A stretch of DNA of 64,000 bases from an uncultured Candidatus Binatia bacterium (GCA_958296235.1 OY282457.1:885769-949768), one strand, 5' to 3'. Shown: positions 36,257 through 44,725, numbered from the stretch's first letter. Notes: generated by a model from the letters alone, not told the origin. Numbers and translations are program-made.

Positions 36257-36571
36257 ATGAGTGAGCTTGAGGCCGCGACGATTGCTTTCCAGAATGCAAC
36301 AATTGCTTTCCAGAACGCTTCTCTGGAAATCAGCCGGGCCGGCCTGTGGGCGACCTATGTCCAGGCCGGTGTAGCTGGGCTGGTGGGCCTGGCACAATGC
36401 GCCTTGATTGCCTATGGCCTCAAGCTGATGCAGCGGGGCAATGCCGACCGGGTCGAACAGAACCAGTTGCTTTCCGACAGAATGGAAAAGCAGAACGAGC
36501 AGGCACAAAAACGGCATGAAGAGAACATGCTGGCCTTACGGACGCTCATCGAACGGACCGCCCCGCGGTAA
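36257..36571 (+). CDS. Small membrane protein with coiled-coil tail
   Basis: A 104-residue protein. The N-terminus has a 7-residue direct duplication (ATIAFQN twice), encoded by a 21-base tandem repeat, then one membrane helix (VQAGVAGLVGLAQCALIAYG) and a charged Glu/Gln/Arg-rich coiled coil (RVEQNQLLSDRMEKQNEQAQ). No family is recognised. The ATG lacks a strong binding site but is preceded by AGGAGAGAGTAG. Confidence 0.6.
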   Translation: MSELEAATIAFQNATIAFQNASLEISRAGLWATYVQAGVAGLVGLAQCALIAYGLKLMQRGNADRVEQNQLLSDRMEKQNEQAQKRHEENMLALRTLIERTAPR

Positions 36572-36689
36572 CGCGCGCCCTCCCAAAACTGCCCTCTCAC
36601 CCCGCTTCAACAGGTCGCGCCCTTGACCTGGACTTGACGGCGGCTCCTCTCGTATGAGAGGACACCTACAGGCTGGAAGGAGGGACGCC

Positions 36690-36863
36690 ATGAAGGGGAC
36701 AGCTATCGGACTCGTGGTCGGCAGTTTTCTGTGCTTTTTACAGAGCGTTGACTATCTGCAGCAGAGCGACCTCAAGGGCCTGGTCTTGCTCGGCATTGGC
36801 GGGGTGTTTCTGTATCTGGCCAAAATGGCCTGGGAAAAGCCGCTCGGCGACCCCGATGACTAG
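36690..36863 (+). CDS. Small two-helix membrane protein
   Basis: A 57-residue protein with two hydrophobic stretches (IGLVVGSFLCFLQSV and GLVLLGIGGVFLYLA) and an acidic end (PLGDPDD). GGAAGGAGG lies 7 bases upstream of the ATG, which supports it as real. Function unknown. Confidence 0.65.
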   Translation: MKGTAIGLVVGSFLCFLQSVDYLQQSDLKGLVLLGIGGVFLYLAKMAWEKPLGDPDD

Positions 36864-36900
36864 CCGGCTTTGACGGCGCTCTTGTCGGCTTACATTTTGC

Positions 36901-37026
36901 TCAGCCGCCCTGCGAGGCTTCCTGCTCCAGGCGTTCAGCAATCCACAGCTTAATGACGGATTGTCGGGTCACACCCAAGCGGCTCGCTTGGCGGTCCAGT
37001 GAGTCAATCATCCAGTTTCTGACCAT
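36901..37026 (-). pseudogene. CopG/ribbon-helix-helix antitoxin remnant
   Basis: A 41-residue frame whose sequence, NWMIDSLDRQASRLGVTRQS followed by VIKLWIAERLE, matches the C-terminal ribbon-helix-helix core of CopG-type antitoxins. The N-terminal strand that normally binds DNA is missing, and a stop lies just upstream in frame, so this is a decayed fragment. No toxin gene is beside it. It sits next to the 14-base tandem repeat at 37061. Confidence 0.65.
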
Positions 37027-37060
37027 GCTTTGTCATTTACGCCAACGTGGAACGCGCTCA

Positions 37061-37116
37061 CCACTCTTCACTCGCCACTCTTCACTCGCCACTCTTCACT
37101 CGCCACTCTTCACTCG
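37061..37116. repeat. 14-base tandem repeat, four copies
   Basis: Four head-to-tail copies of CCACTCTTCACTCG. The repeat runs into the 3' end of the nuclease-helicase gene, so the last residues of that protein (GRVKSGE) are encoded by it. The unit is not a multiple of three and quickly yields a stop. Confidence 0.85.
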
Positions 37117-40100
37117 CCCCTCTTCTCCCTCCTCCATCACCCGACACAACAGATTCACCTGTTCCATATGGGCCAGGGACTGACAGCGGGTCCGGGCCAG
37201 GGCCGGGCTGGCCACCACAATGGCCAGACTCTGGGCGCGTGAGAGGGCGACGTTGAGTCGATTCTTGTGAAACAGAAAGTCGATCCCGCGCGGAGACGTA
37301 TCGCCCTGACTGGCGCACATGGACAGAATGACGACCGGCGCTTCCTGGCCCTGAAATTTATCGACCGTCCCGACCCTGGCATCCGGCCCCAAAGCGGCCT
37401 GGAGTTTGCGGACCTGCATATTGTACGGGGCAACACACAGGATGTCGGACAGTTGTAACGGCCGCAGCCGTTGTCCGGTCGTATCCGTGATGTCCCGGCC
37501 AAGCATCTCGCCAACGACCTCGCGCACCGCCTGTACTTCCTCGTCACTCGCCTGCGTATTGCCGGCGTGTGGCACGGGGACGAAAACCAGACCGGCTTCC
37601 TGAGTAATGATGCCGCTCCCTGTTTGGGGGAGGCATACGCGCCGTTGGGCCGTTTGGGGCGCGGCGTGGAGGCGACCTTCGTATACCGCGTCAGATAAAA
37701 AATGACAGATCTCAGGATGCAGCCGCCATGTCGTTGCTAAGAATACGCCCATATCGGGCGGGATGGTCGCCTTCCCCTGGAGCAGGTATTCGAGAATGGA
37801 CAGCCCGCTCTCTCCGGGATGAGCGCCCTGAATCGGCTGGCCCAACTGCATCTGGTCGCCAAATAAAACGATATTGTCCGTGGCCGCGGCCATACCGATG
37901 AGATTGGCCACCGACACCTGCCCGGCCTCGTCCACAAAAAGATAGTCCAGGCTGCCTCGCAGCCCAGGGTCGCTGAACGCCCAGGCCGTGCCGCCAAGCA
38001 GCCGAAACTGCTCCAGACACGGCGCCGCATCGCGCACGCGCGGGACATGGGTCGCCTCGGGGCACATCTTAAAAAACCGCTCCTCGACCGGACCGCCTAT
38101 TTTGAGGCATTCCAGTTGCCCCTGCCGCAGTTCCTTGCACTTACGCATCAGGTTGAGAATGGCGGCATGGCTGTTGGCGGTAATACCCACGCGCTTGCCT
38201 CGGTCCAGCAGGGCCAGAATCATCCGCGCGGCAAGAGTTGTTTTCCCGCTGCCCGGCGGGCCTTGGACACATAAGGTTGAGTGGTCGAGCGACTCGACCA
38301 GCCGGAGAACGGCGTGTGGGTCTACTGGGTCCTTTGGGTTCGACTCAACTGACTCAACTGACTCAACTGACTCAACTGGCCCCACCCGCGGCGGCCGACG
38401 CAGGAGAAAATCACTCAGGGCCGGCGAGATTTCCCCCTTTTCCCGCCAGGTCCGGGCAACAGCCGAGACCGCGTTTTCAATTATATCGGCGGAGACGTAC
38501 TCATCGGGAATCAGAGAAAGCGAAGCTGGCGGCAGCCGGTCCGGGAGCTGCTTCAGCCGACCCGGCCCGAATTTAAGACACACCCGCCCCCGTTCCTGGT
38601 CCAGGGCATGAATGGGGACTTTTACCTCAAGATCATGGGCAAAATAGCACGTGTCTCCAACATTCAGCCTGGTCTCCTGGTTGGGGTCGAAACGATACCA
38701 GAAGCCGGAAGAGCGTTTGATGGGTTCCGGTGGCAGTGAGAGACGCCTTAAACCGCCTAAGCAGTGCATATCCTGCACCAGCTCTTCTTCGGTCATGGCG
38801 TGACGGTCAAACATCGCCCACCACACCGGTTTCGCCTCTCGACGATGAAATTCAACCATGTGTCCCAGCGTCTCTTGCGTCTGCCACCGCGCGGCCTGGG
38901 TGTGGCGCTGGGGGGCGGGTGGTATCTCTGCTATCAGGGTCTGGGCCAGGGCTTGGGGGGAGGCGGGGTCGGCGAGCGGGTCTGGCTCTTGCGGCACTTC
39001 CGGGGGCGTGTCCTGTTTCGGTATCCAGGCAATCCCGGCTTCTTGCTGGCGCTCGCGCAGCCAGCGGGTCAGTTGCCAGGTAGACTCACAGTCGTCTTGA
39101 TTGTACGCGCGAATCGCCTGGAGGAGCGGAGAAGCGGTCCAGTCCTGGGTCTCGCCACTCGCCAGCCAGCGCTCGTAGACCGCAATGGAGTCAACCGCGC
39201 TGGTGACTGCTCCGGCCCGTGCGGGTCGGTATAAACGCTCAAGGTTTTTGATCGAATAGTGCGGCTCGCCAACCCGCACGCCGTGCCGGACAACGGCATA
39301 CAGGTCAACAAAGACCTCGTGGCGCAGGAGTGTGTCAACTTCGGCTTCCCGGCTGCCGTGCCGCCCCATCAGTCGTCGTAACGCGGCCACCTCGTAATTG
39401 GCGTAGTGATAAATATGCAGCGTGGGGTCGGCCTGCCAGCCGGCGTAGACCCAATCGATGAACGCACAAAATGCCTGCCGTTCCTGATCGCTGTCATGCG
39501 CCCACCAGTCGTGGAACACGCTCTGGCCGTCATCGAGCGTCAGCGCGCCAAAGAGATATTCCAGTCCGCCTTTCACCAGCGGATAGCCCTCCATGTCAAA
39601 AAACACGTCGCCTGGAGAGGCCGGCGGCAGCATGGCTAAGCCACGCCGCTGTGCCGGTGGGTCAGCCGGTGGGTCAGCCGGCGGGTCAGAGAGAAGAATC
39701 CGATAGGCGGGCTGGTCGGCCCCGACTGAGGCGGCTTGCAGTTGCGCCTGCTCCTTGAGCCGGGCAAATACGGCCTCATCGATTCTTGGGACTTGCGTCA
39801 GCGTGGATTCTGCCAGGGACGTGAGCGTGGTGATGCCAGCGGCGTTGAGTTTCTGAATCTGGCTCACGCTGATATTGGCCACCCGGCTCAGATGGTCGGC
39901 GCGCTCAAGTATCTGAGCCGCCTGCGCAGTCCAGCGCCCGTAGTCTCCGCCCAGCTCCGGGCTGGGTTGAGCATTCGGATCAAAATGCTGCATGGAGGCC
40001 ACAAAGGCCCGTTTCAGGGCGAGGTAGTAATACAGGAAGTCCGCGGTCCGAAAGCGGCGGCGTTCACCGGAGCCGAGCCACAGCAGCATCGCATCCGGCC

Positions 40101-40602
40101 GCTGCCCTTGAGCGCTCTGGAGCAGGTCGGCGGAGCAGCAGAGCGGAATCATCTGCGCCGGACTCGGCTGCGTGGCCAGCGTGGCGTCCCACGCCTCGTA
40201 GCGATAGTTGCCCAGAGCGGACGTCCCCACCGTCCGCACCAGAAAGTCAGGCCGACTGAGAAAATACTCGGGCCGGATGTCGTGGACTGTACAGTCTTGC
40301 AGCCGGCCTTGATAAATCACTTCGTAGCCGGCCTGCATGGCCGTGACGGTCGCCTCAACGCGGTCTGCGTCCGCAGGCAATGTATGGACCTCCCGGCCCT
40401 CTTGGCGGAGTTGGGTCAGACACGCGCGTTGATGTTGACGGCCCCGTTCGGCGAGCGTGGTCAGGCTGAGCGGTTCGGGGTCAGGCTGAACCAGACCGGG
40501 CGAGTCCAGGGCGTACCGCGACATCCACGTCGCAAACGGCGAGGCAATAAATTCGTTCAGGTCGTTTGGGCTGTAGCAATAGCGTCCGTTGTCCTTGTGC
40601 AT
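37096..40602 (-). CDS. TM0106-type RecB-like nuclease fused to SF1 helicase
   Basis: A 1168-residue protein. Residues about 1-480 resemble the TM0106 family of RecB-like nucleases (YSPNDLNEFIASPFATWMSR, RPDFLVRTVG, LLWLGSG, YEVAALRRLMG). The C-terminal half is a UPF1/Dna2-like SF1 helicase with Walker A VQGPPGSGKTTLAARMI (near residue 780), Walker B DYLFVDEAGQVS, GTVDKFQGQEAPVVILS and RLNVALSRAQ. In the nuclease, the segment YEAWDATLAT has Thr where this family usually has the catalytic Lys (D-x-K-L-A), so nuclease activity may be lost. Two short in-frame repeats (VES four times; DPPA three times) are slippage-prone linkers. It forms a likely operon with the 196-residue gene just upstream. 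DNA or RNA processing, repair or defence are all possible. Confidence 0.85.
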   Translation of the reverse strand: MHKDNGRYCYSPNDLNEFIASPFATWMSRYALDSPGLVQPDPEPLSLTTLAERGRQHQRACLTQLRQEGREVHTLPADADRVEATVTAMQAGYEVIYQGRLQDCTVHDIRPEYFLSRPDFLVRTVGTSALGNYRYEAWDATLATQPSPAQMIPLCCSADLLQSAQGQRPDAMLLWLGSGERRRFRTADFLYYYLALKRAFVASMQHFDPNAQPSPELGGDYGRWTAQAAQILERADHLSRVANISVSQIQKLNAAGITTLTSLAESTLTQVPRIDEAVFARLKEQAQLQAASVGADQPAYRILLSDPPADPPADPPAQRRGLAMLPPASPGDVFFDMEGYPLVKGGLEYLFGALTLDDGQSVFHDWWAHDSDQERQAFCAFIDWVYAGWQADPTLHIYHYANYEVAALRRLMGRHGSREAEVDTLLRHEVFVDLYAVVRHGVRVGEPHYSIKNLERLYRPARAGAVTSAVDSIAVYERWLASGETQDWTASPLLQAIRAYNQDDCESTWQLTRWLRERQQEAGIAWIPKQDTPPEVPQEPDPLADPASPQALAQTLIAEIPPAPQRHTQAARWQTQETLGHMVEFHRREAKPVWWAMFDRHAMTEEELVQDMHCLGGLRRLSLPPEPIKRSSGFWYRFDPNQETRLNVGDTCYFAHDLEVKVPIHALDQERGRVCLKFGPGRLKQLPDRLPPASLSLIPDEYVSADIIENAVSAVARTWREKGEISPALSDFLLRRPPRVGPVESVESVESVESNPKDPVDPHAVLRLVESLDHSTLCVQGPPGSGKTTLAARMILALLDRGKRVGITANSHAAILNLMRKCKELRQGQLECLKIGGPVEERFFKMCPEATHVPRVRDAAPCLEQFRLLGGTAWAFSDPGLRGSLDYLFVDEAGQVSVANLIGMAAATDNIVLFGDQMQLGQPIQGAHPGESGLSILEYLLQGKATIPPDMGVFLATTWRLHPEICHFLSDAVYEGRLHAAPQTAQRRVCLPQTGSGIITQEAGLVFVPVPHAGNTQASDEEVQAVREVVGEMLGRDITDTTGQRLRPLQLSDILCVAPYNMQVRKLQAALGPDARVGTVDKFQGQEAPVVILSMCASQGDTSPRGIDFLFHKNRLNVALSRAQSLAIVVASPALARTRCQSLAHMEQVNLLCRVMEEGEEGRVKSGE
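38342..38377. repeat. In-frame 9-base tandem repeat in helicase gene
   Basis: Four copies of GACTCAACT, coding for Val-Glu-Ser repeated four times in a linker before the helicase Walker A segment. Frame is kept, so copy number can change without breaking the protein. Confidence 0.85.
39659..39688. repeat. In-frame 12-base tandem repeat in helicase gene
   Basis: Nearly three copies of a 12-base unit (GGGTCAGCCGGT) coding Asp-Pro-Pro-Ala in a flexible linker between the two parts of the nuclease-like region. Confidence 0.75.
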
Positions 40603-40622
40603 ACGGCAACCCTGCCCGACCG

Positions 40623-41213
40623 CTATTCCAGAACGACTCCGGGGAGAGCGCCGAGAAAGACGGGCACCGCGGTCTCGCCTATTGGCGTCCGTGTGGCCAG
40701 CAGCTCAGGTAAGGAAAAGCGCGCGTCCAACTCGGCCTTGGCCCGTTCAAACTCCAGCGTATTTGCCGGCTGCTGAGAGACCGCCCGCTCCGTCTGGCTC
40801 AGCAGCCGACGGACACCATACCGCTCTTCCATCGCCCACACTCGCTCCTGACTCACCCCCCCACTCAGCGACGGGTTCAGAAAAACAAAAACAAAACGCT
40901 CCTGGAGAGCGAGATGGCACAGGAAAACAGCATCCTCATTGCGGAGGGGGTTAAGGTATACTCGGCCGGCAACGCGCCGCTCAGATTCCGCGCCGAGCTG
41001 AAAGGCCAAGGCCACGACCCAGACCCCGCCCGTCGCCTGATAGCCGAGACAATTCAATAAAAACGGCTGGAGGGGCCGGCGATACGAGAAGACTTCCTCC
41101 ACACGCATAGCCAGGGCGGTCTCGCGCTCACCCTTCAGTGCAACCACGGCAGGCGCGTCCGGGGCGGTTGTTTGGAGGCGTTGGTGAGACCTTGGAGCGA
41201 GCTCGACTTTCAT
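40623..41213 (-). CDS. Unknown protein paired with nuclease-helicase
   Basis: A 196-residue soluble protein with a central beta-rich block (VWVVALAFQLGAESERRVAG, FVFVFLNPSLSGGV) and a helical, charged C-terminus (FERAKAELDARFSLPELLAT). No family is recognised. It begins the transcript that continues 20 bp later into the nuclease-helicase, so a partner or regulator role is suggested by position only. Confidence 0.55.
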   Translation of the reverse strand: MKVELAPRSHQRLQTTAPDAPAVVALKGERETALAMRVEEVFSYRRPLQPFLLNCLGYQATGGVWVVALAFQLGAESERRVAGRVYLNPLRNEDAVFLCHLALQERFVFVFLNPSLSGGVSQERVWAMEERYGVRRLLSQTERAVSQQPANTLEFERAKAELDARFSLPELLATRTPIGETAVPVFLGALPGVVLE

Positions 41214-41333
41214 GGCCCCTGTGTCTTAGCGCGTGTGAGGCTGGGCGGCTAGGGCAAATCACGCTGCTGTGTAGCCGCCCGTCAGCTCGTCCGGGCTATG
41301 CGTTCGATCACTGCCGCGATACAGAAAGAAGCC

Positions 41334-41708
41334 ATGCAACGCGCTCGCTTCTTTCTTGTCTTCTTCTTTTTTGTCGTCCTGCCTGCGTACCCCGTTCAAG
41401 CGACACGCATTCCGGCCTGGGATGATTCGATGAGCGAAGGCTGCTCGCTGGCTCCCGATATCTCCTTAGCCTGCTGTATTCAGCATGACAGGGCCTATTA
41501 TTACGGCGGCAGTGCCGAGGAGCGCGTGCAGGCAGATGCGGTTTTTCGAGACTGTCTGAGGGCGGAAGGCTGGGCCGTTTTAGGCTGGGTCTATTACGCG
41601 GCAGTCCGTGTCGGCGGACATCCTCTTATCCCCCTCTGGTTTCGCTGGGGCTTTGGACTGCCGTACGCCTGGGGTCGCTACGCCAAGCAACCGGCGGGCC
41701 ACCTCTAG
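41334..41708 (+). CDS. Secreted protein with phospholipase A2-like active-site motif
   Basis: A 124-residue protein. A signal peptide (RARFFLVFFFFVVLPAYPVQA) is followed by a short mature chain. The segment CSLAPDISLACCIQHDRAYY matches the phospholipase A2 pattern CCxxHDxxY with the catalytic His-Asp pair, followed by YGGSAEERVQADAVFRDCL. Cys are placed for disulfides. A PLA2-like lipid-ester hydrolase in the periplasm or outside the cell is plausible, but the motif match is by eye and the calcium loop is not clear. The ATG at 41334 is preferred. Confidence 0.65.
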   Translation: MQRARFFLVFFFFVVLPAYPVQATRIPAWDDSMSEGCSLAPDISLACCIQHDRAYYYGGSAEERVQADAVFRDCLRAEGWAVLGWVYYAAVRVGGHPLIPLWFRWGFGLPYAWGRYAKQPAGHL

Positions 41709-41806
41709 CCGCCCGCCCGTCTTCCTCTGCTTCCACCCTCTCCCACTTCTCATAACCGGTCTCACCCAGGGACCATAGCAGGCAGACCGGCGCGTGCAGA
41801 CCATAC

Positions 41807-42820
41807 TCACGAGCGGAGCGCATCGAGTCGTCCGGCCAGGACCTGGGCCACCGGGGCCATAGGTTCGAGCCGCTCGAACAGAATTTTCAGAATGGCGGTC
41901 ATGGGGGTGGCCAGCAGCATGCCGACAACGCCCCACAGCATACCCCACACGATCAAGGTCATGAGGATGACGATCGGGTGCAGGTCGAGCGCTTCGCCCA
42001 TGACCTTGGGTTCAATGATATTGCCGATAATGATCTGAATCAGGCCCGGTAGCAGGATAGCCAGGGTTGCGGTCGTAGTCGAGATATCCGGGCTGACGAC
42101 AACAACCGGCAGGGGAAGCAGGGTGGCGATGATTGACCCTACGCTGGGAATGAAATTGAGCAGGAAGGCGAGCAGGCCAAAGACCAGTGCCAGGTCGACG
42201 CCGAGGACGGCCAGGGTGAGGCCAACCAGGACCCCGGTGGCCAGTGAGATCAGGGCCTTGGTCACGATATAGTGTTCGACCTGCTTCTCAACCTCCGCCC
42301 AGACACCCCCGGATTGCCCGTTGTGCCGCGCGCCGCCAAGCAGCAGATACAGGACAAAAATCAACACCAGCAAGCCTTGCGAGAGCAGGCCGACGATGGC
42401 GTTCGTCGTATGCAGCAGCATACCGCTGATGTTGCCCAGGGGCAGTTGGGCGAACGGGTTTCCTTCAGCGCGGAACGTACCGGCTGGGAGGAGAGCCAAC
42501 ATTTTTGCGCCGAGCAGCTCAATCTGCTGCTGATAGGCGGCGGCATTCGCCTGTAATTGACTCACCGAGGTGGAGATGAGCAGGCCCAGGCTGCCGAGAA
42601 TCAGCACGCCGACAACCAGGGTCGAAGTCACGGCGACGAACTGCGGCAGGCGGAGGTGGCGGGCCTGGAATTCAACCAGCGGCAGCAGCCCATAGGCAAT
42701 AAACACGGCCAGGACAAAAGGAACCAGAACGGGGCGCAGCCAGTACAGAGCGGCCGCTACTGTTACGGTACTGACAATCAGCAGGCAGATGGTTTGAATT
42801 CGTTGTGCGTGCGGGTCCAT
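41807..42820 (-). CDS. AI-2E family (PerM-type) permease
   Basis: A 337-residue inner-membrane protein of the AI-2E/PerM family. Multiple hydrophobic helices, the amphipathic region around LISTSVSQLQANAAAYQQQI, and GLLAFLLNFIPSVGSIIATL near the centre are characteristic. Members export small molecules or act as sodium-proton exchangers; the substrate here is unknown. The ATG at 42820 is preferred because the longer frame adds a Pro/Ser-rich stretch. Confidence 0.88.
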   Translation of the reverse strand: MDPHAQRIQTICLLIVSTVTVAAALYWLRPVLVPFVLAVFIAYGLLPLVEFQARHLRLPQFVAVTSTLVVGVLILGSLGLLISTSVSQLQANAAAYQQQIELLGAKMLALLPAGTFRAEGNPFAQLPLGNISGMLLHTTNAIVGLLSQGLLVLIFVLYLLLGGARHNGQSGGVWAEVEKQVEHYIVTKALISLATGVLVGLTLAVLGVDLALVFGLLAFLLNFIPSVGSIIATLLPLPVVVVSPDISTTTATLAILLPGLIQIIIGNIIEPKVMGEALDLHPIVILMTLIVWGMLWGVVGMLLATPMTAILKILFERLEPMAPVAQVLAGRLDALRS

Positions 42821-42903
42821 ACGGGAAACTCTTTCCCGCAAGAGAGCAGGAGGGGGGGAGCGAGGCGAAACACCGGACGAGGGCACGCCCCACTGGCCAG
42901 GGA

Positions 42904-43410
42904 TTACCCTTGCGGCTGCGCCTCTCTGAGGAGCCGGACGATTTCGGGATAACCTCTGCCCATTGCAACGGCCTCAGGCGTCCAGCCATCTCCACTTCCG
43001 CCCTGGACATTGGCCCCTTTGGCTAAGAGGGCCTCAACTACGTCTCTATGGCCGTTGTATGCCGCATAGCGAAGCGGCGTGAAGCCGTCCTTATCTTCGA
43101 TATTGACCTCCGCGCCGGCTTCGAGCAGCGCGTTGACAATGGCGATCTTGCCGTTAGCCGCTGCATAGCGGAGAGCGGTTTCTCCGTGCGCGCCCGCAAC
43201 ATTCGGGTCCATACCGGCTTCGAGCATAAGCTGGACCGATTTCAGATCGCCCACCTGCGCCCGGCTCCGAAACGACTTTTCATTATATTTCACGTTCTGG
43301 GCCTTCAGTTGAGCCCGAGGGTCTTCCGCCGGCGCGGGCGCGCAGCCGGCGGCATACACGAGCAGAACAAGAACACTGTAAACGACATACGTGAAACGGC
43401 GCTGTGACAT
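42904..43410 (-). CDS. Ankyrin-repeat lipoprotein
   Basis: A 168-residue lipoprotein with signal and lipobox (VLVLLVYAAGC). After a short linker, three to four ankyrin repeats (for example GAHGETALRYAAANGKIAIV and KDGFTPLRYAAYNGHRDVVE) form a solenoid for protein binding. It would sit on the periplasmic face of a membrane. GGGGAAGGA lies just upstream of the ATG. Partner unknown. Confidence 0.85.
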   Translation of the reverse strand: MSQRRFTYVVYSVLVLLVYAAGCAPAPAEDPRAQLKAQNVKYNEKSFRSRAQVGDLKSVQLMLEAGMDPNVAGAHGETALRYAAANGKIAIVNALLEAGAEVNIEDKDGFTPLRYAAYNGHRDVVEALLAKGANVQGGSGDGWTPEAVAMGRGYPEIVRLLREAQPQG

Positions 43411-43503
43411 TCCTTCCCCTTTTCGACAGATACTCCAGACTCTACTCCCTACCCTCTGGACAAAGGCTGAAAGAGTCGTCTCATTTCCTCCTATCAATTA
43501 CCA

Positions 43504-43525
43504 GTCTTGCCAGGACGGGCAAGAC
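43504..43525. other. Perfect 8-bp hairpin in the gap before the IS element
   Basis: GTCTTGCC (43504-43511) pairs with GGCAAGAC (43518-43525) around a 6-base loop. The gap between the ankyrin gene and the IS left end (43411-43607) holds no gene I can support. Confidence 0.6.
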
Positions 43526-43699
43526 CCCTGAGGCCCCACAGCAGGCCCTCGGGACTGAACGGAATTTTACGACAGACTCCCATTTTTCCGTCGTCCGGCG
43601 TACGCTAGGGTCTGTCATCAGTTAGGAAGAATCCTTGGGGGTTTCCTCCCCTGATGCGCTATACTTTTGGTGGGAGCCATAGCGAGGAGGATGCTCAGA

Positions 43700-44466
43700 A
43701 TGACGAAACGGTATGCCCTACGGGATGACCAGTGGGAGCGGATTCAGGGGCTCTTGCCGGGGCGAGAGGGCCATGTGGGGGGAACGGCGAAGGATAACCG
43801 CCGGTTTGTGGAAGCGGTGCTGTACCGCTATCGCGCGGGCATTCCCTGGCGCGACCTGCCCGGGCGGTTTGGAGATTTTCGGGTGATTCATACCCGGCAT
43901 ATGCGCTGGAGTAGGAGCGGGGCGTGGGAGCAGGTGTTCAAGCACCTCGCAGCCGACGCCGACAACGAATACGCCATGATTGACGCCACGATTATCCGCG
44001 CCCATCAACATGCCGCCGGGGCAAAAGGGGGGATCAAGAGACGGAATGCCTCGGTCGCTCTCGAGGGGGCTTGAGTACCAAACTCCATGCGACCTGTGAT
44101 GCCTTGGGTAATCCGACGAGCTTTCATCTCACGCCGGGCCAAGCCTCGGACCTCGCCGGGGCGGATGCGCTGCTCCCGGATTTGGTGAACCACGTCCAGG
44201 CCTTGCTCGCGGATACCGCGTATGATGCCCAAGAGCGCGTCCTTGCCGTGTTGGAGAAGGCAGAGGTGACGATTGTTATTCCCCCCAAAGCGAATCGGTG
44301 CCAGCCGCGGCCCTATGATAAGCACCTCTATCAGGCGCGCCATTTGATTGAAAACTTCTTCGCTAAACTGAAACAATATCGTGCGCTCGCCACTCGCTAT
44401 GACAAACGCGCTGGCAGCTTCCTGGGAGCTGTCTATCTAGCGGCCTCGGTGATCCTCCTTAACTGA
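43700..44466 (+). CDS. IS5-family transposase expressed by -1 frameshift
   Basis: Two overlapping frames. The first starts at 43700 (AGGAGG 9 bases upstream) and ends in a TGA at 44072; it carries the N-terminal helix domain (YALRDDQWERIQGLLP) and the first catalytic Asp (MIDATIIRAHQH). The second, one base back, reads GRSRGGLSTKLHA, then LADTAYDAQ with the second Asp and LIENFFAKLKQYRALATRYD with the Glu. A -1 slip at AAAAGGGGGG (44023-44032) joins them into the canonical IS427-type sequence KGGDQETECLGRSRGG. About 255 residues in total. The transposase catalyses cut-and-paste movement of the element. Confidence 0.88.
44023..44032 (+). promoter_or_regulatory. Programmed -1 frameshift slippery site
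   Basis: AAAAGGGGGG within the IS5-family transposase. A one-base backward slip here carries translation from the upstream frame to the frame of the downstream part, restoring the conserved protein sequence across the join. Confidence 0.75.
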
Positions 44467-44488
44467 TGACACCCCCTAGGCTCATTAC

Positions 44489-44725
44489 ATGAAAAGGGCC
44501 ACCTTCGCTGAATCGGCATTTCGTCACGGATATGTCGAGGCTGACTTTTACGAGGTCCTTTTAGGGCGGCCACTAAAAATTCGGAGTCAACGTGGTCTCA
44601 ATAATATATACGAACTTTTAGGACAAAACTCAGCGGGGGATTATTTACACATCATCTACCGTACGCTTCCAGATGGCCAGTTTCGAGTATTTCATATCAA
44701 TCGTATGACAACTCCTCAAAGATGA
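44489..44725 (+). CDS. BrnT/DUF4258-like toxin candidate
   Basis: A 78-residue protein, SAFRHGYVEADFYEVLLGRP to GDYLHIIYRTLPDGQFRVFH, with the compact beta pattern of BrnT/DUF4258-type RNase toxins. It precedes the CopG-type antitoxin gene. It ends ...MTTPQR at a TGA, but the same frame beyond reads RYQRIRS, close to the RRYQR-type tail of such toxins, and the next stop overlaps the likely antitoxin ATG. The TGA may therefore be a recent truncation. It starts 13 bp outside the IS element. Confidence 0.6.
   Translation: MKRATFAESAFRHGYVEADFYEVLLGRPLKIRSQRGLNNIYELLGQNSAGDYLHIIYRTLPDGQFRVFHINRMTTPQR

Larger units (their letters stand above)
43608..44475 (+). mobile_element. IS5-family (IS427-like) insertion sequence
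   Basis: An 868-bp element. The left terminal sequence (GGGTCTGTCATCAGTTAGGA) and the reverse complement of the right end share a 12-base TGTCATCAGTTA core with near-identity on both sides, and CTA flanks both ends (43605-43607 and 44476-44478), consistent with the short YTAR-type target duplication of IS5 relatives. It encodes one DDE transposase that needs a -1 frameshift. The element is complete by this view. Confidence 0.88.

Noticed and set aside
37061-37116. Possible CRISPR-like array
   Set aside because: The units are 14 bases and strictly head-to-tail with no spacers, and no cas genes lie near.
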